Source of the DNA: an uncultured Granulicatella sp. | GTDB lineage: Bacteria; Bacillota; Bacilli; Lactobacillales; Aerococcaceae | DNA: 19,662 nt | Reading direction: 5' to 3' | Assembly: GCA_900551535.1 (NCBI GenBank) | Contig: URWJ01000012.1 | Coordinates: 1 to 19,662 of the forward strand | In this document: positions 1 to 7,757 of the stretch, in pieces | Numbering within the stretch: position 1 is the stretch's first letter | How the letters are laid out: each line of letters begins with the position of its first letter | The notes under the pieces: model-generated | Seen by the model: only the letters and a program-made list of their open reading frames with translations | The model's database searches: none | What the model was told of the DNA's origin: nothing | Position numbers and translations under genes: made by a program

Positions 1-59
1 TGCATGTATTAGGCACGCCGCCAGCGTTCGTCCTGAGCCAGGATCAAACTCTCATGAAA
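1..59 (-). rRNA. 16S ribosomal RNA, 5' end only (partial)
   Basis: Read on the minus strand, the segment contains the universal 16S start AGAGTTTGATCCTGGCTCAG (about 33-52) followed by the expected ACGAACGCTGGCGGCGTGCC region, which runs off the left edge of the window. The mature 5' end is placed about seven bases before AGAGTTTG, near 59, by analogy with other 16S genes. Only the first ~59 nt are present, so the sequence says Firmicutes/Lactobacillales but not a genus. Confidence 0.97.
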
Positions 60-261
60 AATTTGAATTTTCATGAGCTTTGAAAAGCTCATTTTAATTA
101 CTGACTTATTGTATCTCTTTAAGAGATAAGAAATTGTTGTTTCTTCATCACTAAGATGAAGTCCCTACACATTTGGTTCGTCTTCTTTGTTCAGTTTTCA
201 AAGGTCAATCGTTGTTTTGCAACAACTTCTATATCCTATCATAGGACATTTTTACTGTCAA
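60..261 (-). promoter_or_regulatory. rrn promoter and 16S leader
   Basis: A near-ideal minus-strand promoter lies here: -35 TTGACA (256-261), 17-bp spacer, -10 TAGGAT (233-238). The ~170-nt leader that follows contains CTTTGAAAACTGAACAAAG (about 185-203), which resembles the boxA antitermination motif of Firmicutes rrn leaders. It also has three small hairpins (142-160, about 114-130, and ATGAGCTTT/AAAGCTCAT at 73-92) just before the 16S start, probably part of RNase III processing structure. No protein gene is seen between 60 and 435; the rest of that stretch holds a palindrome and a terminator. Confidence 0.85.
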
Positions 262-307
262 CAGATTTCATGTAACTTTTTCAAAGTTTTTTTGAAACTG
301 TTTTATA

Positions 308-321
308 AGCGAACGTTCGCT
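308..321. promoter_or_regulatory. 14-bp perfect palindrome upstream of the rrn promoter
   Basis: AGCGAACGTTCGCT is a perfect dyad with no spacer, about 46 bp upstream of the rrn -35 box. It looks like an operator for a dimeric regulator, such as a TetR-type or PurR-like half-site pair (CGAAC/GTTCG), but no matching regulator gene is in the window. It could also be a relic of a promoter whose gene has gone. Confidence 0.4.
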
Positions 322-383
322 CAACAGTGATATTAATTTATCACAACCAAAGAAGGTTTGCAACTGAAAAGATGTAGAATTCT

Positions 384-430
384 AAAAAAAATAATACAGT
401 TCACAGAATCTGCAAACTGTATCTTTTTTA
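384..430. terminator. Bidirectional terminator after the phosphomutase gene
   Basis: ATACAGTT (394-401) pairs with AACTGTAT (415-422), with a further CAG/CTG pairing inside. It is flanked by an A-tract at 384-392, read as T's on the minus strand, and a T-tract at 424-430. It ends the minus-strand phosphomutase transcript and insulates the rrn operon. Confidence 0.85.
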
Positions 431-435
431 CACCT

Positions 436-1950
436 TTATTTTAGTAATGCTTCGAGCTTATTTTGATTGATTTTTGGATAACGGTTCATGATTTGTTGAA
501 TCGTTTCTAGGATTTTCGTTTGATATCCAACTGAATCATTTTCAATCTGAAGAACGAGTAATGGTTCATGTAAGCTCATGCGTAGTAATAACCATCCATC
601 TCCGAACTCACCTTTGAAATCGATACGAACCCCCTCTTCGTTTTCCGGGTTCACAACCCAGTCTTGTGGGATCCATTGTGGAAATTCTTTAATCACTTCA
701 TTTCCGTATGTTTTGAAATCGTCTGTTTCAATCTTAAAGCGAACTTCTACGACTTCTTTCGGTTGTACTAACCCTTGGATAAGATGGTCTAATGTTTCCC
801 CTCGTTCAATTAATCTTGGAAGAAGCATTAAAATCTTCGCGACTACATACGCTCCATCATCTAGGAAGTAATTTTCTTTAAACGCTGCATGACCACTTGT
901 CTCAATAGCCAACTGGCAATCCGTTCCTGCTTCGTTTAACTCGATAGCTTTATTGATAACATTACGATATCCAGAAATATAACGATATTGATGCCCACCT
1001 AGTTCTGCAATAAATCTCTTCAAATGTTCTGTAGTTGGCGAGTTCGTTACAATCGTTGTTCCAGGATGTTCACTAATGGCAATCACACTAAGAACTGCAA
1101 TCAAATTATTTCTATTCAGTAACTCCCCGTCACCAGTTACGACTGCTGCTCTATCCACATCGGTGTCAAAGATTACACCATAATCAGCACCGACCGCAAG
1201 CACCTGATTCTTAATACTTTCCATCGCTTCTTTATTGTCTGGATTTGGAATATGATTTGGGAATGTTCCATCAGGATCTAGGAACTGTGAACCTTGAGTG
1301 TTAGCGCCTAATACTTCAAGAACCTTTTCAGCGTAAAAACCACCAGCACCGTTTCCAGCATCTACAATAATACGAAGACCTTCAAGCGGTTTTTCTTTCT
1401 CGCTTCCACTACCTTTGCGAATCAAGTCTACTAAGTGATTGCTATATCGTTCAAAAATACTTTTTACTTCTATAGTAGAAACAGGTTCTTGTGGGAGTTC
1501 TTCTTTCTCGTCTACTAAAGCAATGATGTCACGAATATCACTTGATTCTAATCCGCCTTCACGCGTGAAGAATTTCAAACCATTATAGTAGAAAGGTAAA
1601 TGACTGGCTGTAAACATCACGGTTGCGTCACAGTTAAACTCTTCAAACTGTGTTGCCATAAACATACTCGGAGTTGTTGCCATTTCAAAATCAATTACGC
1701 GAACGCCAAAAGCAGATAACACCTGAATAAATTCTCTTGTTAAGTCCGGACCACTAATGCGGCTATCACGACCAATCCCAACAACTAATTCCGTCACCGT
1801 TTTAGATGGGTAACGTTTCTGTAGCCATTTCACAAAAGCACTCGCAATCAAACGACTCTCTTCTACCGTTAGCGTCGCATCAAATTCTTCTGTCGCTATA
1901 GCAATGCCTCGAATATCTGAACTTAATTGTAACTCATTGATTTTTGACAT
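436..1950 (-). CDS. Phosphomannomutase/phosphoglucomutase family protein (alpha-D-phosphohexomutase)
   Basis: This cytosolic enzyme of 504 aa should interconvert hexose 1- and 6-phosphates, feeding sugar nucleotides for wall and exopolysaccharide synthesis. Seen in order: the active-site serine loop TASHLP (residues 114-119, phosphoserine Ser116), the Mg2+ loop DTDVDR (262-267), and the sugar-specificity loop ETSGH (350-354). A C-terminal phosphate-binding domain follows. Length fits the bacterial PMM/PGM group and is shorter than the ~570-residue PgcA group. The serine loop has Leu where most family members have Asn (TASHNP). ATG is preceded by AAGGAGGG at good spacing. The gene is apparently monocistronic, with terminators on both sides. 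Substrate preference cannot be told from sequence: PMM, PGM or a dual enzyme are all possible, although the Glu-x-Ser-Gly-His loop is shared by the PMM/PGM branch. Confidence 0.92.
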   Translation of the reverse strand: MSKINELQLSSDIRGIAIATEEFDATLTVEESRLIASAFVKWLQKRYPSKTVTELVVGIGRDSRISGPDLTREFIQVLSAFGVRVIDFEMATTPSMFMATQFEEFNCDATVMFTASHLPFYYNGLKFFTREGGLESSDIRDIIALVDEKEELPQEPVSTIEVKSIFERYSNHLVDLIRKGSGSEKEKPLEGLRIIVDAGNGAGGFYAEKVLEVLGANTQGSQFLDPDGTFPNHIPNPDNKEAMESIKNQVLAVGADYGVIFDTDVDRAAVVTGDGELLNRNNLIAVLSVIAISEHPGTTIVTNSPTTEHLKRFIAELGGHQYRYISGYRNVINKAIELNEAGTDCQLAIETSGHAAFKENYFLDDGAYVVAKILMLLPRLIERGETLDHLIQGLVQPKEVVEVRFKIETDDFKTYGNEVIKEFPQWIPQDWVVNPENEEGVRIDFKGEFGDGWLLLRMSLHEPLLVLQIENDSVGYQTKILETIQQIMNRYPKINQNKLEALLK

Positions 1951-1999
1951 GGGAATCCCTCCTTAGTTCTAGCTCTATTCTACCAAAAGCTTCTGTACA

Positions 2000-2029
2000 A
2001 TCATAGAAGATTTTTTAATTTTTCCGCAA
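2000..2029 (-). promoter_or_regulatory. Possible promoter of the phosphomutase gene
   Basis: On the minus strand, TTGCGG (2024-2029), an 18-bp spacer and TATGAT (2000-2005) lie ~50 bp before the start codon, just past the terminator of the upstream gene. The match is moderate. Confidence 0.45.
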
Positions 2030-2032
2030 AGC

Positions 2033-2060
2033 AAAAAAGCAAGCAGCCTTAGCTACTTGC
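2033..2060 (-). terminator. Terminator of the DUF402 gene
   Basis: On the minus strand GCAAGTAGC (2052-2060) pairs with GCTGCTTGC (2039-2047) around a TAAG loop. The 9-bp stem has one wobble and is followed by TTTTTT (2033-2038). Confidence 0.9.
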
Positions 2061-2083
2061 TCTTTCAACTCAGCTATCATGAG

Positions 2084-2635
2084 TTATGATTTACGATAGG
2101 TTAATTGAATATATCTTTCATACCATAAATCGACATATTCAGGCGAGAACGGCCCTTTTTTGTTATTGATCCAATCCACAAGAATCTCAACGTTTGCCTT
2201 CAAGATTTGATCAATCTCTTTTGAATAGTGCATTTGACGGCGATGCAATTCATATTCATCGACATCTAGCAATCTCTTTTCGCCATCCGGGAAAATCTTA
2301 ATATCTAAGTCGTAATCAATATACTTCAACGCTTCTGCATCTAATACATAAGGTGAAGCCAAATTACAATAGTAAGAAATTCCTTTTTGACGAATCATCG
2401 TTACGACATTGAACCAATAATGTTTATGGTAATACAATAACGCTGGCTCTCTCGTCAACCATCTTCTACCGTCGGACTCAGTCACAAGAGTATGATCGTT
2501 ACAAGCGATAATTGCTTGGTCGCTTGTCTTCAAAATCATGCTGTCGCGCCAAGTGCGATGAAGACTACCATCATGTTTATAACTCTTGACAGTGATGAAT
2601 TCTCCTTCTCTGGGATTCTGCACCACTATATCCAA
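2084..2635 (-). CDS. DUF402 nucleoside tri/diphosphate phosphatase
   Basis: The 183-aa protein has the hallmark N-terminal segment with SYKHDGSLHRTW and the acidic stretch around DYDLDIKIFPDGEKRLLDVDEYELHR (about residues 107-132), typical of the DUF402/Ntdp family (S. aureus and streptococcal relatives). Members hydrolyse the terminal phosphates of NTPs and NDPs in a divalent-metal-dependent way; the Asp/Glu-rich core carries the metal ligands. The listed start is a TTG with its purine-rich stretch directly adjacent. GTG codons at 2626 or 2623 have better spacing from AGAAAG and would give a protein nearer the family length (~177-180 aa), so the start is uncertain. A good promoter lies upstream, and some transcription may also come through from recX-mutY, which has no visible terminator. 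Confidence 0.88.
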   Translation of the reverse strand: MDIVVQNPREGEFITVKSYKHDGSLHRTWRDSMILKTSDQAIIACNDHTLVTESDGRRWLTREPALLYYHKHYWFNVVTMIRQKGISYYCNLASPYVLDAEALKYIDYDLDIKIFPDGEKRLLDVDEYELHRRQMHYSKEIDQILKANVEILVDWINNKKGPFSPEYVDLWYERYIQLTYRKS

Positions 2636-2650
2636 CTTTCTATATCTATT

Positions 2651-2714
2651 TAAGAGTAAACTCTTAGTTATTTCAAATCACTAGTAGTATAGCATATTTC
2701 TACCATTCTGTGAA
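2651..2714 (-). promoter_or_regulatory. Promoter of the DUF402 gene with inverted repeat in the leader
   Basis: On the minus strand the promoter reads TTCACA (2709-2714), 17-bp spacer, TATACT (2686-2691). Just inside the predicted transcript is the dyad TAAGAGTTTACTCTTA (2651-2666), which could be an operator or a small 5' hairpin. Confidence 0.7.
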
Positions 2715-2741
2715 CAAAAATCAGATTTACGGCGCCTATTC

Positions 2742-3914
2742 TTATAAAAGCTCTTGAGAAGCGAGTAACTCACACATCTTTCCTTGCACTCTAGACTGTG
2801 GCAGCTGTGCCATTTCTTCTTTTGTGACCCATTGGAGCGTACGCGTTGCATGCTGTTCTAACGTTCCTGAAGCCGTTGCACATTGCAATTCAATATCCCA
2901 GCGTTGGTGACTGAAAATATGTTTTACGGTTTTCGGTAAAATGCGAGTTGGTTGAAGCTTCATTTTATATAAACTCTCGAATTGAACTTCCAGCGGGATG
3001 TTCTGGTTAATTTCGTAAGTCGAATTTTCTTCGGCAATTCCTTCAAATAAATCAATCGATTCTCCCACTGTACTGAAATCACGAATTAATGGGAAATGCC
3101 AAAATCCACTTAGCAGGTCTGCTTGCGTATTCTTCTCTACTAAGAAACGTCCCTTGCCATCCTGAATAATAAACGCTCGCCATTTCATCGGCGTTGGTTT
3201 CTTCTTCGGTTTCTTAATCGGATAAATATGCATCGTCCCATTTTGATACGCTGCACTAAATTCCTTTACAGGACTCTCTTCAGGTCTCGGATTTACAGGA
3301 GATTCGATATCTGATCCTAAATCCATCAAAGCCTGATTAAAGTCCCCTGGACGTTTGGGGTCAATTAAAATCTCTGCAATTTCTTGAAACGCCCAACGAT
3401 TACTTGGATTTCCAATATCCAAGTTCACTTCAAACAATCGACTAATCACACGCATCAAGTTGCCATCCACTGCTGGCTCTGGCAACCCAAAAGCGATACT
3501 TGCGATTGCCCCTGCCGTATACGGCCCGATTCCTTTTAATGAGAGAATCCCTTCATAGGTATTCGGAAATACTCCACCGAACTCTTCCATCACTTGAATC
3601 GCTGCTTTTTGCATATTGCGAACACGAGAATAATAACCTAGCCCTTCCCAGCATTTCAACAATACGTCTTCTGGAGCCTCCGCCAAATCTTTTACCGTTG
3701 GGAACGTCGCTAAGAAACGCTCGTAATATGGAATGACGGTATCCACTCTGGTTTGTTGGAGCATAATCTCGCTCACCCAAATAGCGTACGGATTACTCGT
3801 TCTTCTCCAAGGCAAGTCTCGTTTTTCTTTATCGTACCAATCAAGCAATACTTTTCTGAAACGCTTGATTTTCTCCTCGTCCCACATTTTTACGCCAATA
3901 TCGGCTAAATCCAT
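2742..3914 (-). CDS. mutY: Adenine DNA glycosylase MutY, lacking the iron-sulfur cluster ligands
   Basis: MutY removes adenine mispaired with 8-oxoguanine. In the 390-aa protein I see the catalytic Glu49 in SEIMLQQTRV, a helix-hairpin-helix LKGIGPYTAGAI (126-137), and the catalytic Asp150 in VDGNLMRV. A C-terminal NUDIX-like 8-oxoG recognition domain (~245-390) includes HIFSHQRW. The usual Cys-x6-Cys-x2-Cys-x5-Cys ligand set after LGS is replaced, by my alignment, with Glu204, Pro211, Ser214 and Ser220. The protein is therefore a cluster-less MutY, a type known in some lactic acid bacteria. Its ATG overlaps the 3' end of recX by 10 nt, with the ribosome binding site inside recX, so the two are probably translationally coupled. 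No clear terminator follows. Confidence 0.95.
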   Translation of the reverse strand: MDLADIGVKMWDEEKIKRFRKVLLDWYDKEKRDLPWRRTSNPYAIWVSEIMLQQTRVDTVIPYYERFLATFPTVKDLAEAPEDVLLKCWEGLGYYSRVRNMQKAAIQVMEEFGGVFPNTYEGILSLKGIGPYTAGAIASIAFGLPEPAVDGNLMRVISRLFEVNLDIGNPSNRWAFQEIAEILIDPKRPGDFNQALMDLGSDIESPVNPRPEESPVKEFSAAYQNGTMHIYPIKKPKKKPTPMKWRAFIIQDGKGRFLVEKNTQADLLSGFWHFPLIRDFSTVGESIDLFEGIAEENSTYEINQNIPLEVQFESLYKMKLQPTRILPKTVKHIFSHQRWDIELQCATASGTLEQHATRTLQWVTKEEMAQLPQSRVQGKMCELLASQELL

Positions 3915-4720
3915 TCTTCCTTCTCCATTTCAAACTGCGCAATGGCCTGTTCAATCACACTAGAAGTAAATCCTTTTTGATACAACTTCCCTTTGATTTG
4001 ATACCAGAGCGCCGATTCATTTTCTTCATATTTTTTAGCAATGCGTCGGTAAATCGTTGCAATCTCCTTCACCGCTAATTCTGCTTCCATCTCGCTTTGC
4101 GCTTCAAACGATAAAAACGGAACAACCTCTTCTGCGATTTCCTTCGAATACCCTTTTTGCATCACAAACACTTTTACTTTTTGCTTAGCCACTTTTGGTG
4201 TGACACGTTTTTGCCCTTTCAAATACGACTGCGCAATTTGAATCGCATTCTCAAGTTGCTCTTTCAGCGTGTACCCTTCAAGCACGGTTTGAATGACCTT
4301 GTCGCTAATGCCTTTCTTCTGTAAATCAAAGATAACAGACTTGGGTCCTTTAAACGTCACAAACTTAGCTTGGTTGAGATAACTTTCCGCATAAAAGGTA
4401 TCGTTAATAAAGTTCTGTTCATGTAGCTTTCCAAGCACTTCATTAATAATATCTTCGTCAAACTCCAATTTTTCTAATTTCTCATAAACTTCCTTCGTAG
4501 AACGAAGCTTGAAGTTTAGAAAGTGCAACGCCTTTTGATAGGCTTGTTGAATACAATCATCATGTTTAATTTCTTCGATTTGTTCTTTTGTCAACTCGGT
4601 TCCTTTAAACAAGGCATACTTTACGACCGTTGCCTCATCGACACCAAACGCAAAAGCATCATTCAAATAAATATTGTAGCGGCCTTTTTTCTTTTGAGCC
4701 TCAATTTTTGTAATGACCAT
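3905..4720 (-). CDS. recX: Regulatory protein RecX
   Basis: This 271-aa RecX family protein binds RecA filaments and tunes recombination and SOS activity. It begins with the typical Firmicutes segment ITKIEAQKKKGRYNIYLND, followed by repeated three-helix RecX modules, for example ALHFLNFKLRSTKEVYEKL and LHEQNFINDTFYAESYL. The reading frame is open to 4798, but I chose ATG at 4720: homology begins there and GGAG lies 9 nt upstream. The upstream 26 codons look like non-coding leader. It overlaps mutY by 10 nt, giving a DNA-repair operon recX-mutY. A convincing promoter was not found. Confidence 0.92.
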   Translation of the reverse strand: MVITKIEAQKKKGRYNIYLNDAFAFGVDEATVVKYALFKGTELTKEQIEEIKHDDCIQQAYQKALHFLNFKLRSTKEVYEKLEKLEFDEDIINEVLGKLHEQNFINDTFYAESYLNQAKFVTFKGPKSVIFDLQKKGISDKVIQTVLEGYTLKEQLENAIQIAQSYLKGQKRVTPKVAKQKVKVFVMQKGYSKEIAEEVVPFLSFEAQSEMEAELAVKEIATIYRRIAKKYEENESALWYQIKGKLYQKGFTSSVIEQAIAQFEMEKEEWI

Positions 4721-4808
4721 ATTCCCACACTCCATTCTACATAGAAATATTTTAGCAAAATACAAAGATGAATAAAAGCTTGCCTGCCTACTTCTCATTA
4801 ATACATAC

Positions 4809-4835
4809 GAAAAAAAGGCTCAAACGAGGTGAACC
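4809..4835 (-). terminator. Terminator of the cation ATPase gene
   Basis: On the minus strand GGTTCA (4830-4835) pairs with TGAGCC (4817-4822) around a 7-nt loop, followed by TTTTTTT (4810-4816). Confidence 0.85.
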
Positions 4836-4858
4836 TTTCTTCGTTTAAACTTATTAAA

Positions 4859-7519
4859 TTAGTCTTTATCCATTCCCATTGCACGCATAATTGCTTTTGC
4901 AATTTCTACGATTGGAACGATTGAGAATGCTGCTCCAACTACGAACAACCATTGTTCAGCTGTAAGAATCGCCACATCAAATACAGTTGTTAATCCAGGA
5001 ATCACCATAACGCTTAAAAGCATTGCTGCTGATAATAGGATTGCGTAGTTGAACAACTTGTTCTTGAACGCGCCAACTGTGCCAAGTGATTTGTACACTG
5101 ACTTCACGTTGAATGCGTGGAACAATTGGATTAAACCTAATGTTGCAAACGCCATTGTTTCACCAACTGGGTTCCCCCAATTAGCAATATGAGTTGCATA
5201 CCAGAATACAAATAATGTAATTCCACCTTCGAAGAAACCTTGGTAGAAGATACTTGGTAACACACCGTTTGATAAGAAGTTCGAACTCTTACCGCGTGGT
5301 GGGTGATTCATGATATCCGCTTCAGCTTCTTCAAGACCTAAAGCAATCGCTGGGAATACGTCTGTTACTAAGTTGATCCATAAGATATGGATTGGTTCTA
5401 GAATTGACCAACCAGCCATTGTCGCAACGAACATTGTCATTACTTCACCGAAGTTTGCAGACAGTAAGTATTGAACAGCTTTTTGGATATTCGCGAATAC
5501 TTTACGTCCTTCTTCAACGGCTACGACGATTGTTTCGAAGTTGTCATCGGCAAGTACCATATCTGAAGCTCCTTTAGAAACCTCAGTACCTGTAATCCCC
5601 ATACCAACACCGATATCAGCTTGTTTAAGTGAAGGAGCATCGTTTACTCCATCCCCTGTCATCGAAACAACTTTACCATTCTTTTGCCAAGCTTTTACGA
5701 TACGAACTTTATGCTCTGGAGACACACGAGCGTATACAGAGTAAGTTTCAACAGTACGTTCTAATTCTTCATCAGAAATATCGTTTAATTCTCCACCAGT
5801 TAATACTCCGTCTTCTTGATCTGGACGAAGGATACCTAAACGTTTTGCAATCGCTTGGGCTGTATCACGGTGGTCCCCAGTAATCATAATTGTACGGATA
5901 CCAGCTGATTGAGCTACTTTAATCGCAGCCGCTGCTTCCTTACGTTCTGGGTCAATCATTCCTACTAAACCAGCAAAGATTAAATCATGTTCGATTGAAT
6001 CTGTATCCACTGTTTCAGGAAGAGTATCAATCACTTTGTATGCCATCGCTAACACACGAAGCGCTTGAGTAGCCATCTCTTTGTTTAATTTCATCAATGT
6101 TGTGCGGTCATCTTCAGTAAACGCAGAAACCTCACCATGTTTTTCAATCTTAGTCACACGGTCTAATAACATATCTGGAGCACCTTTTGTTGCAACCAAG
6201 TATTTACCGTCTTCTAATTGATGAATGGTTGTCATTAATTTACGAGTTGAGTCGAATGGAACTTCCGCAATACGTGGAATGTTTACTAACTCTTCACGTA
6301 CATCATAGTTTTTATCAAGACCGTATTGAACCATTGCAGTTTCAGTTGGGTCTCCTAATAATGAATTGTCTTGAGAAATCTTAGTATCGTTAGCTAAGTT
6401 CATTACACGAAGCGCGATGTTGTCTTTAGAAATTTCTTCTGACGCATCATGAATTTCGTTGTCATAGACCATTTTTTCAACAGTCATTTGGTTAAGTGTT
6501 AATGTACCTGTTTTATCTGAACAGATAATTTCAACACCACCTAATGTTTCAACGGCTGGCAATTTACGAACAATCGCGTTACGTTGTGCCATTTTTTGAG
6601 TTCCTAATGCAAGGATAATTGTAGAAATCGCTGGTAACCCTTCTGGAATTGCAGCAACGGCAATCGCAATCGCTGTTAATAACATATGAGTCCATTCATT
6701 TCCTCTAAGCATCCCTACCACGAAGATAATCACGGCAATTACTAAGATCATGATTGTTAGCCATTTACCAAGAGCATCTTGGTTTTCTTGAAGTGGTGTT
6801 TTACTTTCTTCAGTATTTGCTAACATATTAGCGATTTTACCAACTTCTGTATTCATACCAGTACTTGTAACCACACCAACAGCACGGCCGTAAGTTACGT
6901 TTGTACTTGAGAACGCCATATTTGTACGGTCTCCAATTCCCACTTCATCCCCTGAAGGAATCACTAAGTCTTTATCAACTGGAACAGATTCCCCTGTTAA
7001 AGCAGACTCTTCGATTTTCACTGTGTTTACTTCGAATAAACGCATATCCGCTGGCACGACATCCCCAGCTTCAAGGATAACAACGTCACCTACTACGATA
7101 TCTTCCCCTTTAATATGTTCAACGTGTCCATCACGTAAAACACTTGCTACAGGAGAAGCCATTTTCTTCAACGCTTCGATAGCTTCTTCAGCTTTTGATT
7201 CTTGGAAGACACCTAGTACAGCGTTTAATAACACTACCGCTAAAATGATAATCGCATCCGTTGGGTCGGGTTCACCTTGGTGAGCAAACATAGACACAAC
7301 CGCCGCCACTAAAAGTACTAAAATCATGAAGTCTTTAAATTGATCCACAAATTTTTCTAATAGTGATTTTTTCTTTCCTTCTTGTAACGTGTTTGCACCG
7401 TATTTTTCAAGTCTTGATGCCGCTTCTTGTGAGCTTAAACCTGAAGGACTTGATTGTACTTCTTTAAACACATCTTCAACAGACTGTAAATATACGGGTT
7501 TTGTTTGTTGTTCCAACAA
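4859..7519 (-). CDS. P-type cation efflux ATPase (Ca2+/Mn2+, PacL/CaxP-MgtA type)
   Basis: This 886-aa P2-type ATPase should export Ca2+ and/or Mn2+ across the plasma membrane. Visible are the actuator motif TGES (175-178), PEGLP in M4 (292-296), the phosphorylation site DKTGT (Asp335), TGDGVNDAP in the hinge, and ten-helix topology. M5 keeps SANFGEVM and M6 NLVTDVFPAIALG, both close to the SERCA Ca2+-site helices. The first codon must be TTG: two consecutive TTG codons follow GGAG at 6 and 9 nt, and the next Met is residue 67. The probable Mn2+ riboswitch upstream argues for a role in manganese detoxification, as for the streptococcal MgtA (also named CaxP). It is transcribed alone, with a terminator downstream. 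Ion preference is inferred, not shown. Confidence 0.94.
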   Translation of the reverse strand: MLEQQTKPVYLQSVEDVFKEVQSSPSGLSSQEAASRLEKYGANTLQEGKKKSLLEKFVDQFKDFMILVLLVAAVVSMFAHQGEPDPTDAIIILAVVLLNAVLGVFQESKAEEAIEALKKMASPVASVLRDGHVEHIKGEDIVVGDVVILEAGDVVPADMRLFEVNTVKIEESALTGESVPVDKDLVIPSGDEVGIGDRTNMAFSSTNVTYGRAVGVVTSTGMNTEVGKIANMLANTEESKTPLQENQDALGKWLTIMILVIAVIIFVVGMLRGNEWTHMLLTAIAIAVAAIPEGLPAISTIILALGTQKMAQRNAIVRKLPAVETLGGVEIICSDKTGTLTLNQMTVEKMVYDNEIHDASEEISKDNIALRVMNLANDTKISQDNSLLGDPTETAMVQYGLDKNYDVREELVNIPRIAEVPFDSTRKLMTTIHQLEDGKYLVATKGAPDMLLDRVTKIEKHGEVSAFTEDDRTTLMKLNKEMATQALRVLAMAYKVIDTLPETVDTDSIEHDLIFAGLVGMIDPERKEAAAAIKVAQSAGIRTIMITGDHRDTAQAIAKRLGILRPDQEDGVLTGGELNDISDEELERTVETYSVYARVSPEHKVRIVKAWQKNGKVVSMTGDGVNDAPSLKQADIGVGMGITGTEVSKGASDMVLADDNFETIVVAVEEGRKVFANIQKAVQYLLSANFGEVMTMFVATMAGWSILEPIHILWINLVTDVFPAIALGLEEAEADIMNHPPRGKSSNFLSNGVLPSIFYQGFFEGGITLFVFWYATHIANWGNPVGETMAFATLGLIQLFHAFNVKSVYKSLGTVGAFKNKLFNYAILLSAAMLLSVMVIPGLTTVFDVAILTAEQWLFVVGAAFSIVPIVEIAKAIMRAMGMDKD

Positions 7520-7542
7520 AATACACTCCTTTTCTTTTTCTA

Positions 7543-7593
7543 TAAAAAGAGAGACTTATGCCCATCATCCTTTTGATAATAAACATAAGTCTC
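7543..7593 (-). terminator. Riboswitch-controlled terminator before the cation ATPase
   Basis: On the minus strand GAGACTTATG (7584-7593) pairs with CATAAGTCTC (7551-7560). The stem is extended inside by ATTATC/GATGAT and followed by TCTTTTTAT. Its 5' arm is the same strand that closes the upstream aptamer, so ligand binding would block terminator formation. Confidence 0.85.
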
Positions 7594-7672
7594 ACTGTTC
7601 AAGATAATACCAGCGAGAATTCGCTTGCTGTTGATATTATCGCAACGATTGGTTGCCAGTTACTCCCTTATA
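7584..7672 (-). ncRNA. yybP-ykoY manganese riboswitch aptamer (probable)
   Basis: The minus-strand leader of the ATPase has the features expected of this class. A P1 strand ATAAG (7667-7671) is followed directly by GGGAGTA, then a hairpin GGCAACC/GGTTGC-like region. A second arm, GATAATA pairing with TATTATC and carrying ATCAACAGC, comes next. The 3' conserved GTGAGAC then runs into CTTAT (7585-7589), which closes P1. The class senses Mn2+ and switches on Mn2+ exporters, including P-type ATPases of streptococci. The match is by eye; a covariance search would settle it. Confidence 0.75.
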
Positions 7673-7694
7673 GAGATTGATTATTGTTGTAGTT

Positions 7695-7723
7695 ACTATA
7701 CCAAATAAGTATAAGATTTGCAA
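7695..7723 (-). promoter_or_regulatory. Promoter of the cation ATPase
   Basis: TTGCAA (7718-7723), 17-bp spacer, TATAGT (7695-7700) on the minus strand gives a leader of about 165 nt containing the riboswitch. Confidence 0.8.
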
Positions 7724-7757
7724 ATTTTTTAGATAAATTGTTAACCTTTCTTTTTAC

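Noticed and set aside
578..871. Plus-strand open frame inside the phosphomutase gene
   Set aside because: It is an antisense shadow of a well-supported gene with no start signals of its own.
4721..4798. N-terminal extension of RecX
   Set aside because: Homology to RecX begins at the ATG at 4720, which has a ribosome binding site; the extension does not resemble the family.
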